From the NCBI GenBank assembly GCA_019694835.1, contig JAIBBE010000084.1, positions 1 to 38,117 on the forward strand: a stretch of 38,117 nt of DNA, in the 5' to 3' direction. The notes under the pieces were generated by a model. That model did not search any database. It was not told the DNA's origin and saw nothing but the letters and a program-made list of their open reading frames with translations. Origin of the DNA: Fimbriimonadaceae bacterium. GTDB lineage: Bacteria > Armatimonadota > Fimbriimonadia > Fimbriimonadales > Fimbriimonadaceae. Positions 23,970-32,546 of the stretch are shown in pieces. Position numbers and translations under genes: made by a program. Each line of letters begins with the position of its first letter. Position 1 is the stretch's first letter.

Positions 23970-24701
23970 CTACCCTGGCTTGAAGGGGTTCTTACGTTCC
24001 TTCAGATTTTCGAGCCAAATTCGTTCCTGTTCGGCGTAAAGCTCAGGTTCAAGTTCGGCGAGACCGTAGAAGCACGCGTGCTCGCGCAAACGTACTGCCC
24101 AACCCGCATCGCCATAGCTGTAATGCCACCACTCGTCACGACAATTGGAGAAACCGGCACCAAGCATCGCCTCGACCATCATCGTTCGGTGACGGGCTGC
24201 CTCTGGTGCAAGCCCAAGGGAGTAGGTGGGCGCGGCAACGAAGCGATCATAAGGGGCAGAGACGTCAACGACTTCGCCATCTGGCCCGATCAGGTGAACA
24301 TCAACCGCGCCACCCGTACAATGTCCTGGAGGCGCCTTTCGGTACCACGGAGCGACGAATCGATTCACCTTTCGCCTCAAGTTGGCGTGGGAGATTTCGG
24401 GCCAGACCTCCAGGATGCTGGCCGTCATCCATTCGTAGATCCGCTTCTGCCGCTCCAAGGGCCGCCAAGCGTCGATAACGCCGAGCGAATAGCCCTCGGG
24501 CAAGGCTCGACAAGCGCGTTCCAACATCTCCGCAACGGTCTGTCGGAGATAGGGAATGACGGATTCACGCAGGATCACTGCGGATGGCGCAAAAGCACTC
24601 AGGCTGGCGAGTGGCTCGCCGTTTTCGTGCTCGGGCACGCGATCGAGCAAATGCACCGGTTCCGGCTGCCCCTTGCTCCGGTCCCACTTCGCGTGTCGCA
24701 T
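23970..24701 (-). CDS. D-alanyl-D-alanine dipeptidase, VanX/DdpX type (M15D)
   Basis: A 243-residue zinc peptidase. DAWRPLERQ holds the catalytic Arg, GHCTGGAVDVH the zinc ligands His and Asp, EWWHYSYGD the general base Glu and third ligand His. The family cleaves D-Ala-D-Ala, in recycling peptidoglycan fragments or vancomycin resistance. No vanH/vanA lies next to it, so recycling is more likely. ATG 24701 is chosen; an extension to 24803 would overlap the start of the divergent gene and reads poorly. No signal peptide in the short form. Confidence 0.85.
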   Translation of the reverse strand: MRHAKWDRSKGQPEPVHLLDRVPEHENGEPLASLSAFAPSAVILRESVIPYLRQTVAEMLERACRALPEGYSLGVIDAWRPLERQKRIYEWMTASILEVWPEISHANLRRKVNRFVAPWYRKAPPGHCTGGAVDVHLIGPDGEVVDVSAPYDRFVAAPTYSLGLAPEAARHRTMMVEAMLGAGFSNCRDEWWHYSYGDAGWAVRLREHACFYGLAELEPELYAEQERIWLENLKERKNPFKPG

Positions 24702-24793
24702 GCCGATGGATTTTACGCATGGAAATCGACATCTCGCTCTCCTGGCATGCTTGTCTGCCGTCGTTGTCAGGATGGTTGTGAATTCGTTGTAGA

Positions 24794-26344
24794 ATGAACT
24801 CACTCATGGATCCGATTCGCGAAAGTGAACTGTTGATGACTCGGCGCCAACTGTTTGGGCGCTCGGCCTATGGCTTGGGAACTGTCGCCCTTAGTCGATT
24901 GCTGACTGGCGCTGGCCTCCTGAGCGGAATATCGGGGCTTGCAGAGGCCTTTGGTCCTCAGCAGAAGGGCAGACCCGGTGTCGGAGGATTCCCGAACTTC
25001 ACGCCGAAGGCCAAGAACGTCATCTATTTGTTCATGAACGGCGGTCCGAGCCAGATCGACCTCTGGGACTACAAACCCAAGATGAACGAAGAGTTCGATA
25101 AGGACCTGCCCGAGAGAATTCGGCGCGGTCAGCGAATCACCACGATGACCAGCGGCCAGGCTCGTTTCCCAGTGGCCCCCTCGCGCTATAAATTCCAGAA
25201 GTACGACAACAACGAGGAAGGCGTCTGGGTCAGTGAACTTCTGCCGCACACCTCGAAGGTGGTCGGCGAGCTGTGCGTTATCCGCTCGATGTGGACCGAG
25301 GCCATCAACCATGACCCGGCCGTGACCTACATCCAGACCGGCAGCCAGCTTCCCGGACGCCCCAGCCTGGGTTCTTGGCTCAGCTATGGTCTCGGCAGTG
25401 AGAACGAGGACTTGCCGACCTACGTCGTCTTGCACTCCAAGGTGTCTTCGGGCAAGGTCGATCAAGCGCTTTTTTCGCGTCTGTGGGGAACCGGCTTCCT
25501 ACCGAGCGAGCACCAGGGCGTTTCGCTACGCTCAGCAGGTGACCCTGTCCTCTATCTCAAGGATCCAAATGGCTTGGATCGCACCACCCGCCGCCAGATG
25601 CTCGATGACGTGGCTTCGCTCAATCAGCTGCAGCTCGAAGAGTTCGGTGACCCCGAAATCGCGGCCCGCATCGCCCAGTACGAGATGGCCTATCGCCTCC
25701 AGACGAGCGTGCCAGACCTTATGGATGTGTCGAAGGAACCCGACGAGGTGTTCGAGCTCTACGGCAAGGACGCACGCGAACCGGGCACTTTCGCCGCGAA
25801 CTGCCTTCTCGCTCGGAGGTTGGTTGAGCGCGGAGTGCGCTTCATTCAAGTCTTCCATCGAGGTTGGGATCAGCACGGCAACATGGCTGGCGACTTGCCG
25901 ACTCAGTGCAAAGACGTCGACCAAGCCTGTGCAGCCCTTATCATGGACCTCAAGCGGAAGGGCCTTCTGGACGAGACTCTGGTGATTTGGGGCGGTGAAT
26001 TCGGTCGAACCGTGTATTGCCAGGGACCCCTAACTCGCGAGAATTACGGTCGGGACCACCACCCCCGTTGCTTTACCATTTGGATGGCCGGTGGAGGTGT
26101 CAAGCCGGGCATCGTCTACGGACACACGGACGACTACTCTTACAACATCGTCGACAAGGACGGAAACGCGATTGATCCGTCGGTGGATGAGTTCACACCG
26201 GGTGCAGTCCATGTTCATGACCTGCATGCCACGATTCTCAATCAACTGGGAATCGACCACAAGAAGCTCACCTATCGCTATCAGGGCCGGGATTTCCGCC
26301 TGACCGATGTTCACGGCCACGTGGTAACTGACTTGTTGAAATAG
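24794..26344 (+). CDS. DUF1501 protein (sulfatase-like fold), orphan copy
   Basis: A 516-residue protein. [25 protein letters not shown] is a twin-arginine signal. The body follows the DUF1501 pattern: [100 protein letters not shown] and a terminal [17 protein letters not shown]. The family has an alkaline-phosphatase-like fold; catalysis is unproven. It normally pairs with a DUF1549/DUF1553 cytochrome gene, as the copy at 31090-32544 does, but here it stands alone. The start is uncertain between ATG 24794 and 24806; no Shine-Dalgarno supports either. Confidence 0.9.
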   Translation: MNSLMDPIRESELLMTRRQLFGRSAYGLGTVALSRLLTGAGLLSGISGLAEAFGPQQKGRPGVGGFPNFTPKAKNVIYLFMNGGPSQIDLWDYKPKMNEEFDKDLPERIRRGQRITTMTSGQARFPVAPSRYKFQKYDNNEEGVWVSELLPHTSKVVGELCVIRSMWTEAINHDPAVTYIQTGSQLPGRPSLGSWLSYGLGSENEDLPTYVVLHSKVSSGKVDQALFSRLWGTGFLPSEHQGVSLRSAGDPVLYLKDPNGLDRTTRRQMLDDVASLNQLQLEEFGDPEIAARIAQYEMAYRLQTSVPDLMDVSKEPDEVFELYGKDAREPGTFAANCLLARRLVERGVRFIQVFHRGWDQHGNMAGDLPTQCKDVDQACAALIMDLKRKGLLDETLVIWGGEFGRTVYCQGPLTRENYGRDHHPRCFTIWMAGGGVKPGIVYGHTDDYSYNIVDKDGNAIDPSVDEFTPGAVHVHDLHATILNQLGIDHKKLTYRYQGRDFRLTDVHGHVVTDLLK

Positions 26345-26373
26345 GTTTCGGCTCAGTCGGTATCATCGGGTTC

Positions 26374-27174
26374 ATGCTCCGTCGGCTGAGGCACTGGAGG
26401 GCCTTGTTCTCCATCTACATCCAGGATGGTCTCGCCTACAAAGCGAGCGGTTTCATCTGGGTGCTCACCGACGTTGCCACAGCTGCAACGATGCCTTTGG
26501 TGTGGGCGGCTGCTGCCGGAACCGGCACGATCGGCGGATTCGATCGGCAGGGATTCGTTCTTTATTACTTAACGATGCTGCTTATCTCATGCTTCGTCAC
26601 GTGCCACTACATGTGGGAGATTTCTTGGGAAATTAAGGAGGGATATTTCTCGACCTATTTGGTTCGTCCCATCAGCTACATGCAGTTCATGTTCGTGCGC
26701 AATTTCGCTTGGCGCATCGTGCGTACCATGATCTTCTTCCCACTCTTCTTGCTGCTCGTCTATGCTTATGGCGGGTTCTTGGGTGGTTCAACGCTCTACT
26801 TGGGGTGGCAGGTTTGGTTAGCGATCTTCTTGGGGCATGTTCTCAGTTTCGTATTCGTGATGGCGATGGGAATGCTGGCCCTGTTTGTTCAAGAAGCCAA
26901 CGCGATATTTGAGCTCTATTACATCCCGATGCTCTTTCTTTCCGGCAATCTCTTCCCTGTTTCCCTCCTGCCAGATTGGGCGCGCAATCTGTCCGCCCTC
27001 TTTCCGTTCTACTACACGACGGGCTTTCCGACTGAACTCGCGATCGGCAGAATTCAACCTGATCAGTGCTACCAGAACATCGCCATTCAGTGCGCATGGA
27101 TAGGGTTTTCGGTCGTCATGCAGCGCGTACTGTGGGGATTCGGGCTGCGGCACTACACAGGCGTGGGAATGTAA
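26374..27174 (+). CDS. ABC-2 family transporter permease
   Basis: A 266-residue membrane protein with six predicted helices and the ABC-2 layout of COG4587/DUF990-like exporters: RRLRHWRALFSIYIQDGLAYKASGF at the N-terminus, EISWEIKEGYFSTYLVRPISYMQF in the coupling region and YIPMLFLSGNLFPVSLLPDW near the end. Such permeases are usually encoded next to an ATPase and a second permease; neither is present here. Substrate unknown. It begins 29 bases after the DUF1501 stop, so cotranscription is plausible. Confidence 0.85.
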   Translation: MLRRLRHWRALFSIYIQDGLAYKASGFIWVLTDVATAATMPLVWAAAAGTGTIGGFDRQGFVLYYLTMLLISCFVTCHYMWEISWEIKEGYFSTYLVRPISYMQFMFVRNFAWRIVRTMIFFPLFLLLVYAYGGFLGGSTLYLGWQVWLAIFLGHVLSFVFVMAMGMLALFVQEANAIFELYYIPMLFLSGNLFPVSLLPDWARNLSALFPFYYTTGFPTELAIGRIQPDQCYQNIAIQCAWIGFSVVMQRVLWGFGLRHYTGVGM

Positions 27175-27188
27175 CTACTGGGCAAACA

Positions 27189-27294
27189 CTGCGTCGGCAC
27201 GAACCATCCGACGGCTACCATTCCACGACAATGAACGATGCCATTAGCATGGTATGGCAAAGCGGTAGCCGTCGGATGGTTCGTGCCGACGCAG
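27189..27294. repeat. Perfect 31-bp inverted repeat (BIME-like palindrome)
   Basis: Bases 27189-27219 and 27264-27294 are exact reverse complements, with a 44-base loop. Each arm itself contains a small hairpin (GTCGG/CCGAC around CACGAACCAT). It lies between convergent genes 27174 and 27303, so it may terminate both, but it is longer than a terminator needs and has no T-run. Confidence 0.9.
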
Positions 27295-27302
27295 CCAACT
27301 TC

Positions 27303-28127
27303 CTAGCTTTGGCGAATCGCCGCAGGGCGCAGAATGTCGAGAACCTTGCGTACGTCGTAATTGTAGGATTCCAGCAATGCCCTTGCTTCATCCGCAGTCG
27401 CATTCGTCAAATCTCGCACAATCCGAACACATCGCTCTTGGAGTTTGTGATTCTTTGCCTTGACATCGACCATGAGGTTCTCGATGACTTTGCCCGCGAG
27501 GACCATCGCCGCGGTACTGATCCGGTTAAGGGCTAGCTTCTGGGCAGTTCCGGCCTTGAGTCGCGTCGACCCAGTCAGAATCTCTGCACCGGTTTCGAGA
27601 ACGATCGTATGGTCACAAACATCGAGGAGTGGGCCGACTTTCGAATTCGAAATGCCAATCGTATACACACCTTTGGCCCGCGCATGACGCACCGCAGCAA
27701 CGACGAATGGCGTGCGGCCGCTGGCGGCAAGGCCAATCACGACATCCTTGCGGGACAGGTGAAGATCGTTGATCGCCGCGATGGCGGCGTGCTCGTCGTC
27801 CTCGACATTTTCATGTGCTTGTTCGACCGCGAACAGTCCACCCGCCATGATCGCGACGAACCGCTCGGGATCGGTGCCAAAGGTCGGAGGCATCTCGGCG
27901 GCGTCCGAAAAGGCGATACGTCCACTCGTTCCCGCACCAACGTATACCGTTCTTCCGCCCGCGAGATAGGCCTCACACACTTTCTCGGCCGCAAATGCAA
28001 GCTGTTCTTCGGCCAGGTTGAGCGCGCGGAGCACGATCTGCTCCTCTTCATTCATCAGCCGCACAATATCGCGGGTAGACATCTTGTCGAGACCGAATGA
28101 TCGGGGATTTCTTGCTTCAGTGCTCAT
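27303..28127 (-). CDS. murQ: N-acetylmuramic acid 6-phosphate etherase
   Basis: A 274-residue SIS-domain enzyme. YVGAGTSGRIAFSDAAEMPPTFG carries the sugar-phosphate loop and catalytic Glu (E78), and HENVEDDEHAA the second acid (about E109). It cleaves the lactyl ether of MurNAc-6-phosphate to GlcNAc-6-phosphate and D-lactate in peptidoglycan recycling. Length is slightly short of E. coli MurQ (298). Its start overlaps the end of the kinase gene by 11 bases. Confidence 0.95.
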   Translation of the reverse strand: MSTEARNPRSFGLDKMSTRDIVRLMNEEEQIVLRALNLAEEQLAFAAEKVCEAYLAGGRTVYVGAGTSGRIAFSDAAEMPPTFGTDPERFVAIMAGGLFAVEQAHENVEDDEHAAIAAINDLHLSRKDVVIGLAASGRTPFVVAAVRHARAKGVYTIGISNSKVGPLLDVCDHTIVLETGAEILTGSTRLKAGTAQKLALNRISTAAMVLAGKVIENLMVDVKAKNHKLQERCVRIVRDLTNATADEARALLESYNYDVRKVLDILRPAAIRQS

Positions 28128-29043
28128 CGTAGAGTCGGCGGGCGAGCTTCACCGCACCCGAAACGGGGGGTTCGCGAAGCCTGTCTATTATGAACCGACG
28201 CGCCGGAGCGTCGCCGAGTTCGGGGTTGACCAGAATTCCAGCGGATGCCTTCAGTGCATTGTCGAATTCCTTCTGGAACACCTTCGACGCCTTCCAAAGT
28301 CCGCCCGCCAGGGCGATGCGGGGCTGTTCGATGTCGGTGTGGAAGCGAAGCACGTGGTCCACCGTAAGTTCGGCCAGCAAGCCCATTTCGTGTGCAACGC
28401 ACCACTCCGCGTCCGCGTTCCCGGCGAGCGCGGCTTCAGCGACCGACGGCGCTAGTCCAGCTACTCGCAGAGCCGGCGTCGTGTCTGAGTAGATGTGGCT
28501 GACGATTTCGCCGAGATCTCGGGTGGCAAAGGTCTCATCAAAGGCAGCGGAGACCTCCTCGGGAGTCGGCCGACCTGAGAGGAGGACCTGGAGCATTCGC
28601 CTTCCGACGGCAAACGCCGAACCCTGATCGCCCAAAAGCGGTCCGCCGCCGCCCGACTTGACGACCTCGTTGCGGATGAACGAAGCCACCACGGAGCCGG
28701 TACCCGCGATCACCGCACAGGTCGTGCCTTCATCGGCAGCGGCGAGAACTGCATGAAAGTCGGGTCTGACTTCGATTCGGGCTTCCGGAAGCCACCTTCT
28801 GAGTAGATTCTCCGCTCGTTGACGCCCTGTCTCACTTACAACCCCAGCGAAGCAACCGCAGACGACATCGGGTCGCGGACAGCCTCTAACGGCATCAACC
28901 AACGAACGTAGAATCGCGTCGTCGTCGAGAGTGGCCAGGTTCGAAGGCCCGCCTTCGCCCGCGTGAAGAACCTCGCCCCAGCCATCGATGGCGAGGGCAC
29001 GTGTCTGCGTCCCCCCACCATCAATGCCGAGAAAAACGGGCAT
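28117..29043 (-). CDS. BadF/BadG-type kinase, probable N-acetylmuramate/glucosamine kinase
   Basis: A 308-residue ASKHA-fold ATPase. FLGIDGGGTQTRA is the phosphate-1 loop, and VIAGTGSVV the second phosphate motif with GGGGPLLGDQGSAF nearby, as in N-acetylglucosamine kinases and MurK. Encoded directly ahead of murQ, it probably phosphorylates MurNAc or GlcNAc at O6 to supply the etherase. An anhydroMurNAc kinase (AnmK) is another possibility but lies in a different subfamily. The start ATG abuts the stop of the small membrane protein gene. Confidence 0.85.
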   Translation of the reverse strand: MPVFLGIDGGGTQTRALAIDGWGEVLHAGEGGPSNLATLDDDAILRSLVDAVRGCPRPDVVCGCFAGVVSETGRQRAENLLRRWLPEARIEVRPDFHAVLAAADEGTTCAVIAGTGSVVASFIRNEVVKSGGGGPLLGDQGSAFAVGRRMLQVLLSGRPTPEEVSAAFDETFATRDLGEIVSHIYSDTTPALRVAGLAPSVAEAALAGNADAEWCVAHEMGLLAELTVDHVLRFHTDIEQPRIALAGGLWKASKVFQKEFDNALKASAGILVNPELGDAPARRFIIDRLREPPVSGAVKLARRLYDEH

Positions 29044-29277
29044 CTACCGGCCGAACTGAATGAGGGTTCCGCCCACGCCACCGCATAAGAGCGACAGGAT
29101 GACGATGAGCCACTTATTCTCGTGTTTAAACTCAAAAATGGCGTAATAGAGGTAATACAGGCCGCAGAGGAGGCAAAACAGCCCCTTGAGGATAGAGTCC
29201 TTGAAAGCCTGTATGAGGACGATGATCGTACAGACCAGTCCCACGATACTCAGAAGTGCGCCTAATCCGATGAGCAT
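29044..29277 (-). CDS. Small membrane protein (77 aa)
   Basis: Three hydrophobic spans can be seen: LIGLGALLSIVGLVCTIIVLI, the KGLFCLLCGLYYLYYAIF stretch and WLIVILSLLCGGVGGTL. No family is recognised. ATG 29277 is preferred (GGAGA seven bases upstream) over 29289. It directly precedes the kinase and murQ with no gap, so it is the first gene of a muropeptide-recycling operon and could be a transport partner, which is speculation. Confidence 0.7.
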   Translation of the reverse strand: MLIGLGALLSIVGLVCTIIVLIQAFKDSILKGLFCLLCGLYYLYYAIFEFKHENKWLIVILSLLCGGVGGTLIQFGR

Positions 29278-29444
29278 AGTTGTCTCCACGGACTAGACGG
29301 ATGGGCTTGTAGGTTCGTTGCGAGGTCCCGGTGGATCGCAAAATCAAGGCCTCGGGCGTCCCCTCAAACTAGGACCATCATCATGGGACAGGCGGCTGCC
29401 CGCAAATCTGCCATAGTGAGGTTGACAACCGAAGGAGGTGGCGC

Positions 29445-31037
29445 ATGAAACGCTTCACTATCGTGTGCATTCTCGCTTCCGGAGTATTTTCTGGAATGCT
29501 CGTCCTGTCATCGGGTGTCGAATCTCAGCCCCAGGCTAAGGGCCTGGTTGTTCTGCAGCCGACTACACCCGGTTTTCCCCAATTGGGGCATGTCAACATC
29601 ACAGGAACCCAAATTGCAGGCTCCTTCCAAGGCAATGGTAGCCTCCTCACCGCACTCGATGCCGGTGCCATAACGACCGGTACGCTGTCCGACCTACGGC
29701 TATCCGCCAACATCGCCAGGCTCAATGGAAATCAGTCCTTCACAGGCAAGAATACTTTTTCGAACCTCGGCAACATCTTCATTGGCAATGGATCCGGCTT
29801 GACGAATCTCGATGCGAGTAACGTTTCATCCGGCACGTTGCTTGACTCCCGTCTCAGTAGCAACGTGGCAACTCTTGCTGGTACACAAATCTTCACGGGA
29901 GCAAAGACGTTCAACGTTGCCGCAACATTCGCGGCCGCTGGCCCACCTTTCAATGTCTCAAGCAGCATCCTGGTCCCCAACTTGAATGCCGACATGCTTG
30001 ACGGATTGCACAGCAGTGCCTTCCTTTCCTCAACCGCCCCACTTTATCTGACAGCAACGCTGCCTAGCTCTTACGTGATCCACGGTAAAAACACCTCCAA
30101 TGCCGATAGTTCAATTGGTGTACGAGGTTGGGCTTCAGCTACTTCGGGTTCCGTTGTCGGCGTCTTCGGACGTTCCGACAGCACCGAAGGGCGAGCAGTC
30201 GAAGGCTATGCCTCTAGCGCAACCGGTCAGAACATCGCGGTAATGGGAACGACCGCCTCGAGCCAAGGCTACGCCGCGTATTTCCAGGGAAAGTCGTATT
30301 TCAGCACGAACGTTGGAATTGCAACCCTTACACCGGCTACTGCTCTGGATGTTAATGGTATTGTTCGTGCTGACCGGTATGAGGATCGCCAAAATCCTGC
30401 CTACTACATCGACCCTGGTAACGGAACCAACGCGGCAATCCTCTGGGGACGAGTAGGTATTAACACGGTCGCTCCAGTCGAAGCCCTTCAAGTTGAAGGC
30501 GACATACGCTGCCGTGAAGTCGTCGACACTGACAACACTCTCTATTGGATGAAACTCGCTGGCTCGGGAGGAACATCCGCTGTGATGGCAGGCCGTGTAG
30601 CCATTGGGACGACATCTGCAAGCTATAAACTCCACGTCGAGGGTGATGTGTATGCCTCAGATGGCATCAAGACTGGAACTGCGGCGTCAGGTGGAGGTAC
30701 CAAGTTCGGACACGCGAAGATCGCTTCAACGGGAACCTTCATTACCATCTACGGAGCCGAACTCGCTTGGGATTCAGTCAACAGGACCGTGACCCTAGAA
30801 GAAACTCGCGGATCCTACTGCCACTACTCAGGCAACAAGGATGAAGGCGCGGGAGGGGCGTTCATTCGCGGCTATATCACACCCAACAACACCCTAACGC
30901 TCGCAACGTTGAACAGCAATGGCGAGTGTATTCAAGTTGAGATCGCACCGCGAGATGCGGACTCTGGTTACATTCACCTTTACGGATACTACGACAACGG
31001 GTTCCTCGTCGTCAACTACACCTTCCGATATCAGTAG
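29445..31037 (+). CDS. Secreted fibre-like repeat protein
   Basis: A 530-residue protein. MKRFTIVCILASGVFSGMLVLSSGVES is a signal peptide. Tandem repeats of about 45 residues follow (FQGNGSLLTALDAGAITTGTL..., then FIGNGSGLTNLDASNVSSGTL... up to NQSFTGKNTF or QIFTGAKTF). Next come DMLDGLHSSAF, GVRG/GVFG/AVEG turns, and VGIATLTPATALDVNG/VGINTVAPVEALQVEG/VAIGTTSASYKLHVEG units, patterns well known in phage tail fibres and bacterial surface fibres. The C-terminal 100 residues form a separate beta-rich domain ending NYTFRYQ. No S74 autoprotease was seen. GAAGGAGGTG upstream of ATG is an excellent ribosome site. Likely trimeric and extracellular by analogy. Confidence 0.8.
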   Translation: MKRFTIVCILASGVFSGMLVLSSGVESQPQAKGLVVLQPTTPGFPQLGHVNITGTQIAGSFQGNGSLLTALDAGAITTGTLSDLRLSANIARLNGNQSFTGKNTFSNLGNIFIGNGSGLTNLDASNVSSGTLLDSRLSSNVATLAGTQIFTGAKTFNVAATFAAAGPPFNVSSSILVPNLNADMLDGLHSSAFLSSTAPLYLTATLPSSYVIHGKNTSNADSSIGVRGWASATSGSVVGVFGRSDSTEGRAVEGYASSATGQNIAVMGTTASSQGYAAYFQGKSYFSTNVGIATLTPATALDVNGIVRADRYEDRQNPAYYIDPGNGTNAAILWGRVGINTVAPVEALQVEGDIRCREVVDTDNTLYWMKLAGSGGTSAVMAGRVAIGTTSASYKLHVEGDVYASDGIKTGTAASGGGTKFGHAKIASTGTFITIYGAELAWDSVNRTVTLEETRGSYCHYSGNKDEGAGGAFIRGYITPNNTLTLATLNSNGECIQVEIAPRDADSGYIHLYGYYDNGFLVVNYTFRYQ

Positions 31038-31052
31038 GGAACCTGATTCACT

Positions 31053-31084
31053 GCCTAGCGCCGACGACGCCGCCGGCGCTAGGC
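31053..31084. terminator. Bidirectional hairpin between convergent genes
   Basis: GCCTAGCGCCG (31053-31063) pairs perfectly with CGGCGCTAGGC (31074-31084) across a 10-base loop; TTTG follows on the + strand. Fits termination of the fibre gene and the DUF1501 gene. Confidence 0.75.
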
Positions 31085-31089
31085 TTTGA

Positions 31090-32544
31090 CTACTTTAACA
31101 GGTCTTCGACAACCAGACCAGACACATCGGTTAATCTAAAATCTCTGCCTTGGTAACGATAGGTGAGTCTCTCGTGGTCGATGCCGAGAAGATGCAGCAT
31201 CGTTGCATGCAGATCATGTACACTCACCGGATTCTCGGTAATGTTATAGGAATAGTCGTCGGTTGATCCGTAAGTCATGCCAGGTTTGATACCGCCTCCG
31301 GCCATCCAGATCGAGAAGCAGCGGGGGTGATGGTCCCGACCGTAATCGGTCGCGGTCATATTGCCTTGTGAGTAAACCGTTCGGCCGAATTCGCCGCCCC
31401 AAACCACGAGTGTATCATCGAGCATCCCGCGCTGCTTAAGGTCTTTAATCAGGGCGGCCGATGGCTGATCGATATCTTGAGCTTGTCCCTTTACAGCCTT
31501 TGGAAGATTGAAGTGATGATCCCAACCCATGTGGAAGAGTTGGATGAACCGTACATCTCTTTCGGCCAGCCTTCGCGCTAGGAGACAGTTGTAGGCAAAG
31601 GAGCCCTTACGCTTGACATCAGGACCATACATTTCCAGAATAGCGGCGGGCTCCTTGCCAATATCGAGAAGCTCGGGGACCGACGCCTGCATGCGAAAGG
31701 CGAGTTCGTATTGGGAAATACGCGTATCGATCTCGGGGTCGCCGCTTACCGCTTTCTTGATCTTGTTCAGACCCATCAGATCGTCGAGCATTTCGCGTCG
31801 CGTTGCGCGGTCAATGCCGTGGGGATCGGAAAGGAAGAGCACGGGGTCGCCGGTGTTTCGGAACTTCACACCTTGGTGATGGGTGGGCAGGAAACCTGGG
31901 CCCCAGAGACGGTCATAGAGGGGTTGGTCATCCGCGCGACCGGTTCCGATACTTGTAAGAACGACGTAGGTCGGCAAGTCATTATTCAGCGTTCCCAGTC
32001 CATAGCTGAGCCACGCTCCTATGCTCGGACGACCTGCAATTTGGAAACCTGATTGCAGGAAAGTGACCGCCGGGTCGTGATTAATGGCCTCGGTGAACAT
32101 GGACCGAACCAAACACATCTCATCCGCGACTTCGCCGAGATGCGGAAGGAGCTCGCTCAAAACGAGACCACTTTTACCGTGCTGCTTGAAGTTGTAAATA
32201 CTGGGAACAACCGGGAAGTTCTTCTGGCCACTCGTCATGCCGGTGAGGCGTTGTCCCATGCGAACACTTGCCGGGAGCTCTTCGCCGCGCCGTTCAGCCA
32301 ACTTGGGCTTCGGATCATAGAGTTCCATTTGGCTAGGGGCCCCGGACTGGAATAGATAGATGACTCGCTTCGCTTGCGGCGCGAAGTGCGGCACTCCGTC
32401 AAGACCGCCGATACGCTTCTTCTCGTCCTGGATTGGATCGAAACCTTCCGCCTTTAAGATGCCAAGTAGCGCAGCCATTCCCAGGCCACCGGTTCGCTTG
32501 AGGAAAGTGCGTCGATTGAATTCGTCTTGGAGCTGGAAGTTCAT
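31090..32544 (-). CDS. DUF1501 protein paired with a PSD1-type cytochrome
   Basis: A 484-residue protein with a twin-arginine signal (FNRRTFLKRTGGLGMAALLG). Sequence blocks are the same as in the orphan copy at 24794-26344: [70 protein letters not shown] and [20 protein letters not shown]1501 proteins are exported and often operonic with DUF1549/DUF1553 cytochromes, as here: its start lies 3 bases after the cytochrome gene stop. Substrate unknown. Confidence 0.93.
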   Translation of the reverse strand: MNFQLQDEFNRRTFLKRTGGLGMAALLGILKAEGFDPIQDEKKRIGGLDGVPHFAPQAKRVIYLFQSGAPSQMELYDPKPKLAERRGEELPASVRMGQRLTGMTSGQKNFPVVPSIYNFKQHGKSGLVLSELLPHLGEVADEMCLVRSMFTEAINHDPAVTFLQSGFQIAGRPSIGAWLSYGLGTLNNDLPTYVVLTSIGTGRADDQPLYDRLWGPGFLPTHHQGVKFRNTGDPVLFLSDPHGIDRATRREMLDDLMGLNKIKKAVSGDPEIDTRISQYELAFRMQASVPELLDIGKEPAAILEMYGPDVKRKGSFAYNCLLARRLAERDVRFIQLFHMGWDHHFNLPKAVKGQAQDIDQPSAALIKDLKQRGMLDDTLVVWGGEFGRTVYSQGNMTATDYGRDHHPRCFSIWMAGGGIKPGMTYGSTDDYSYNITENPVSVHDLHATMLHLLGIDHERLTYRYQGRDFRLTDVSGLVVEDLLK

Positions 32545-32546
32545 GG

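Noticed and set aside
23970..24701. Vancomycin-resistance locus
   Set aside because: Only a VanX-type dipeptidase is seen; no vanH, vanA or two-component genes nearby, so recycling is more likely.
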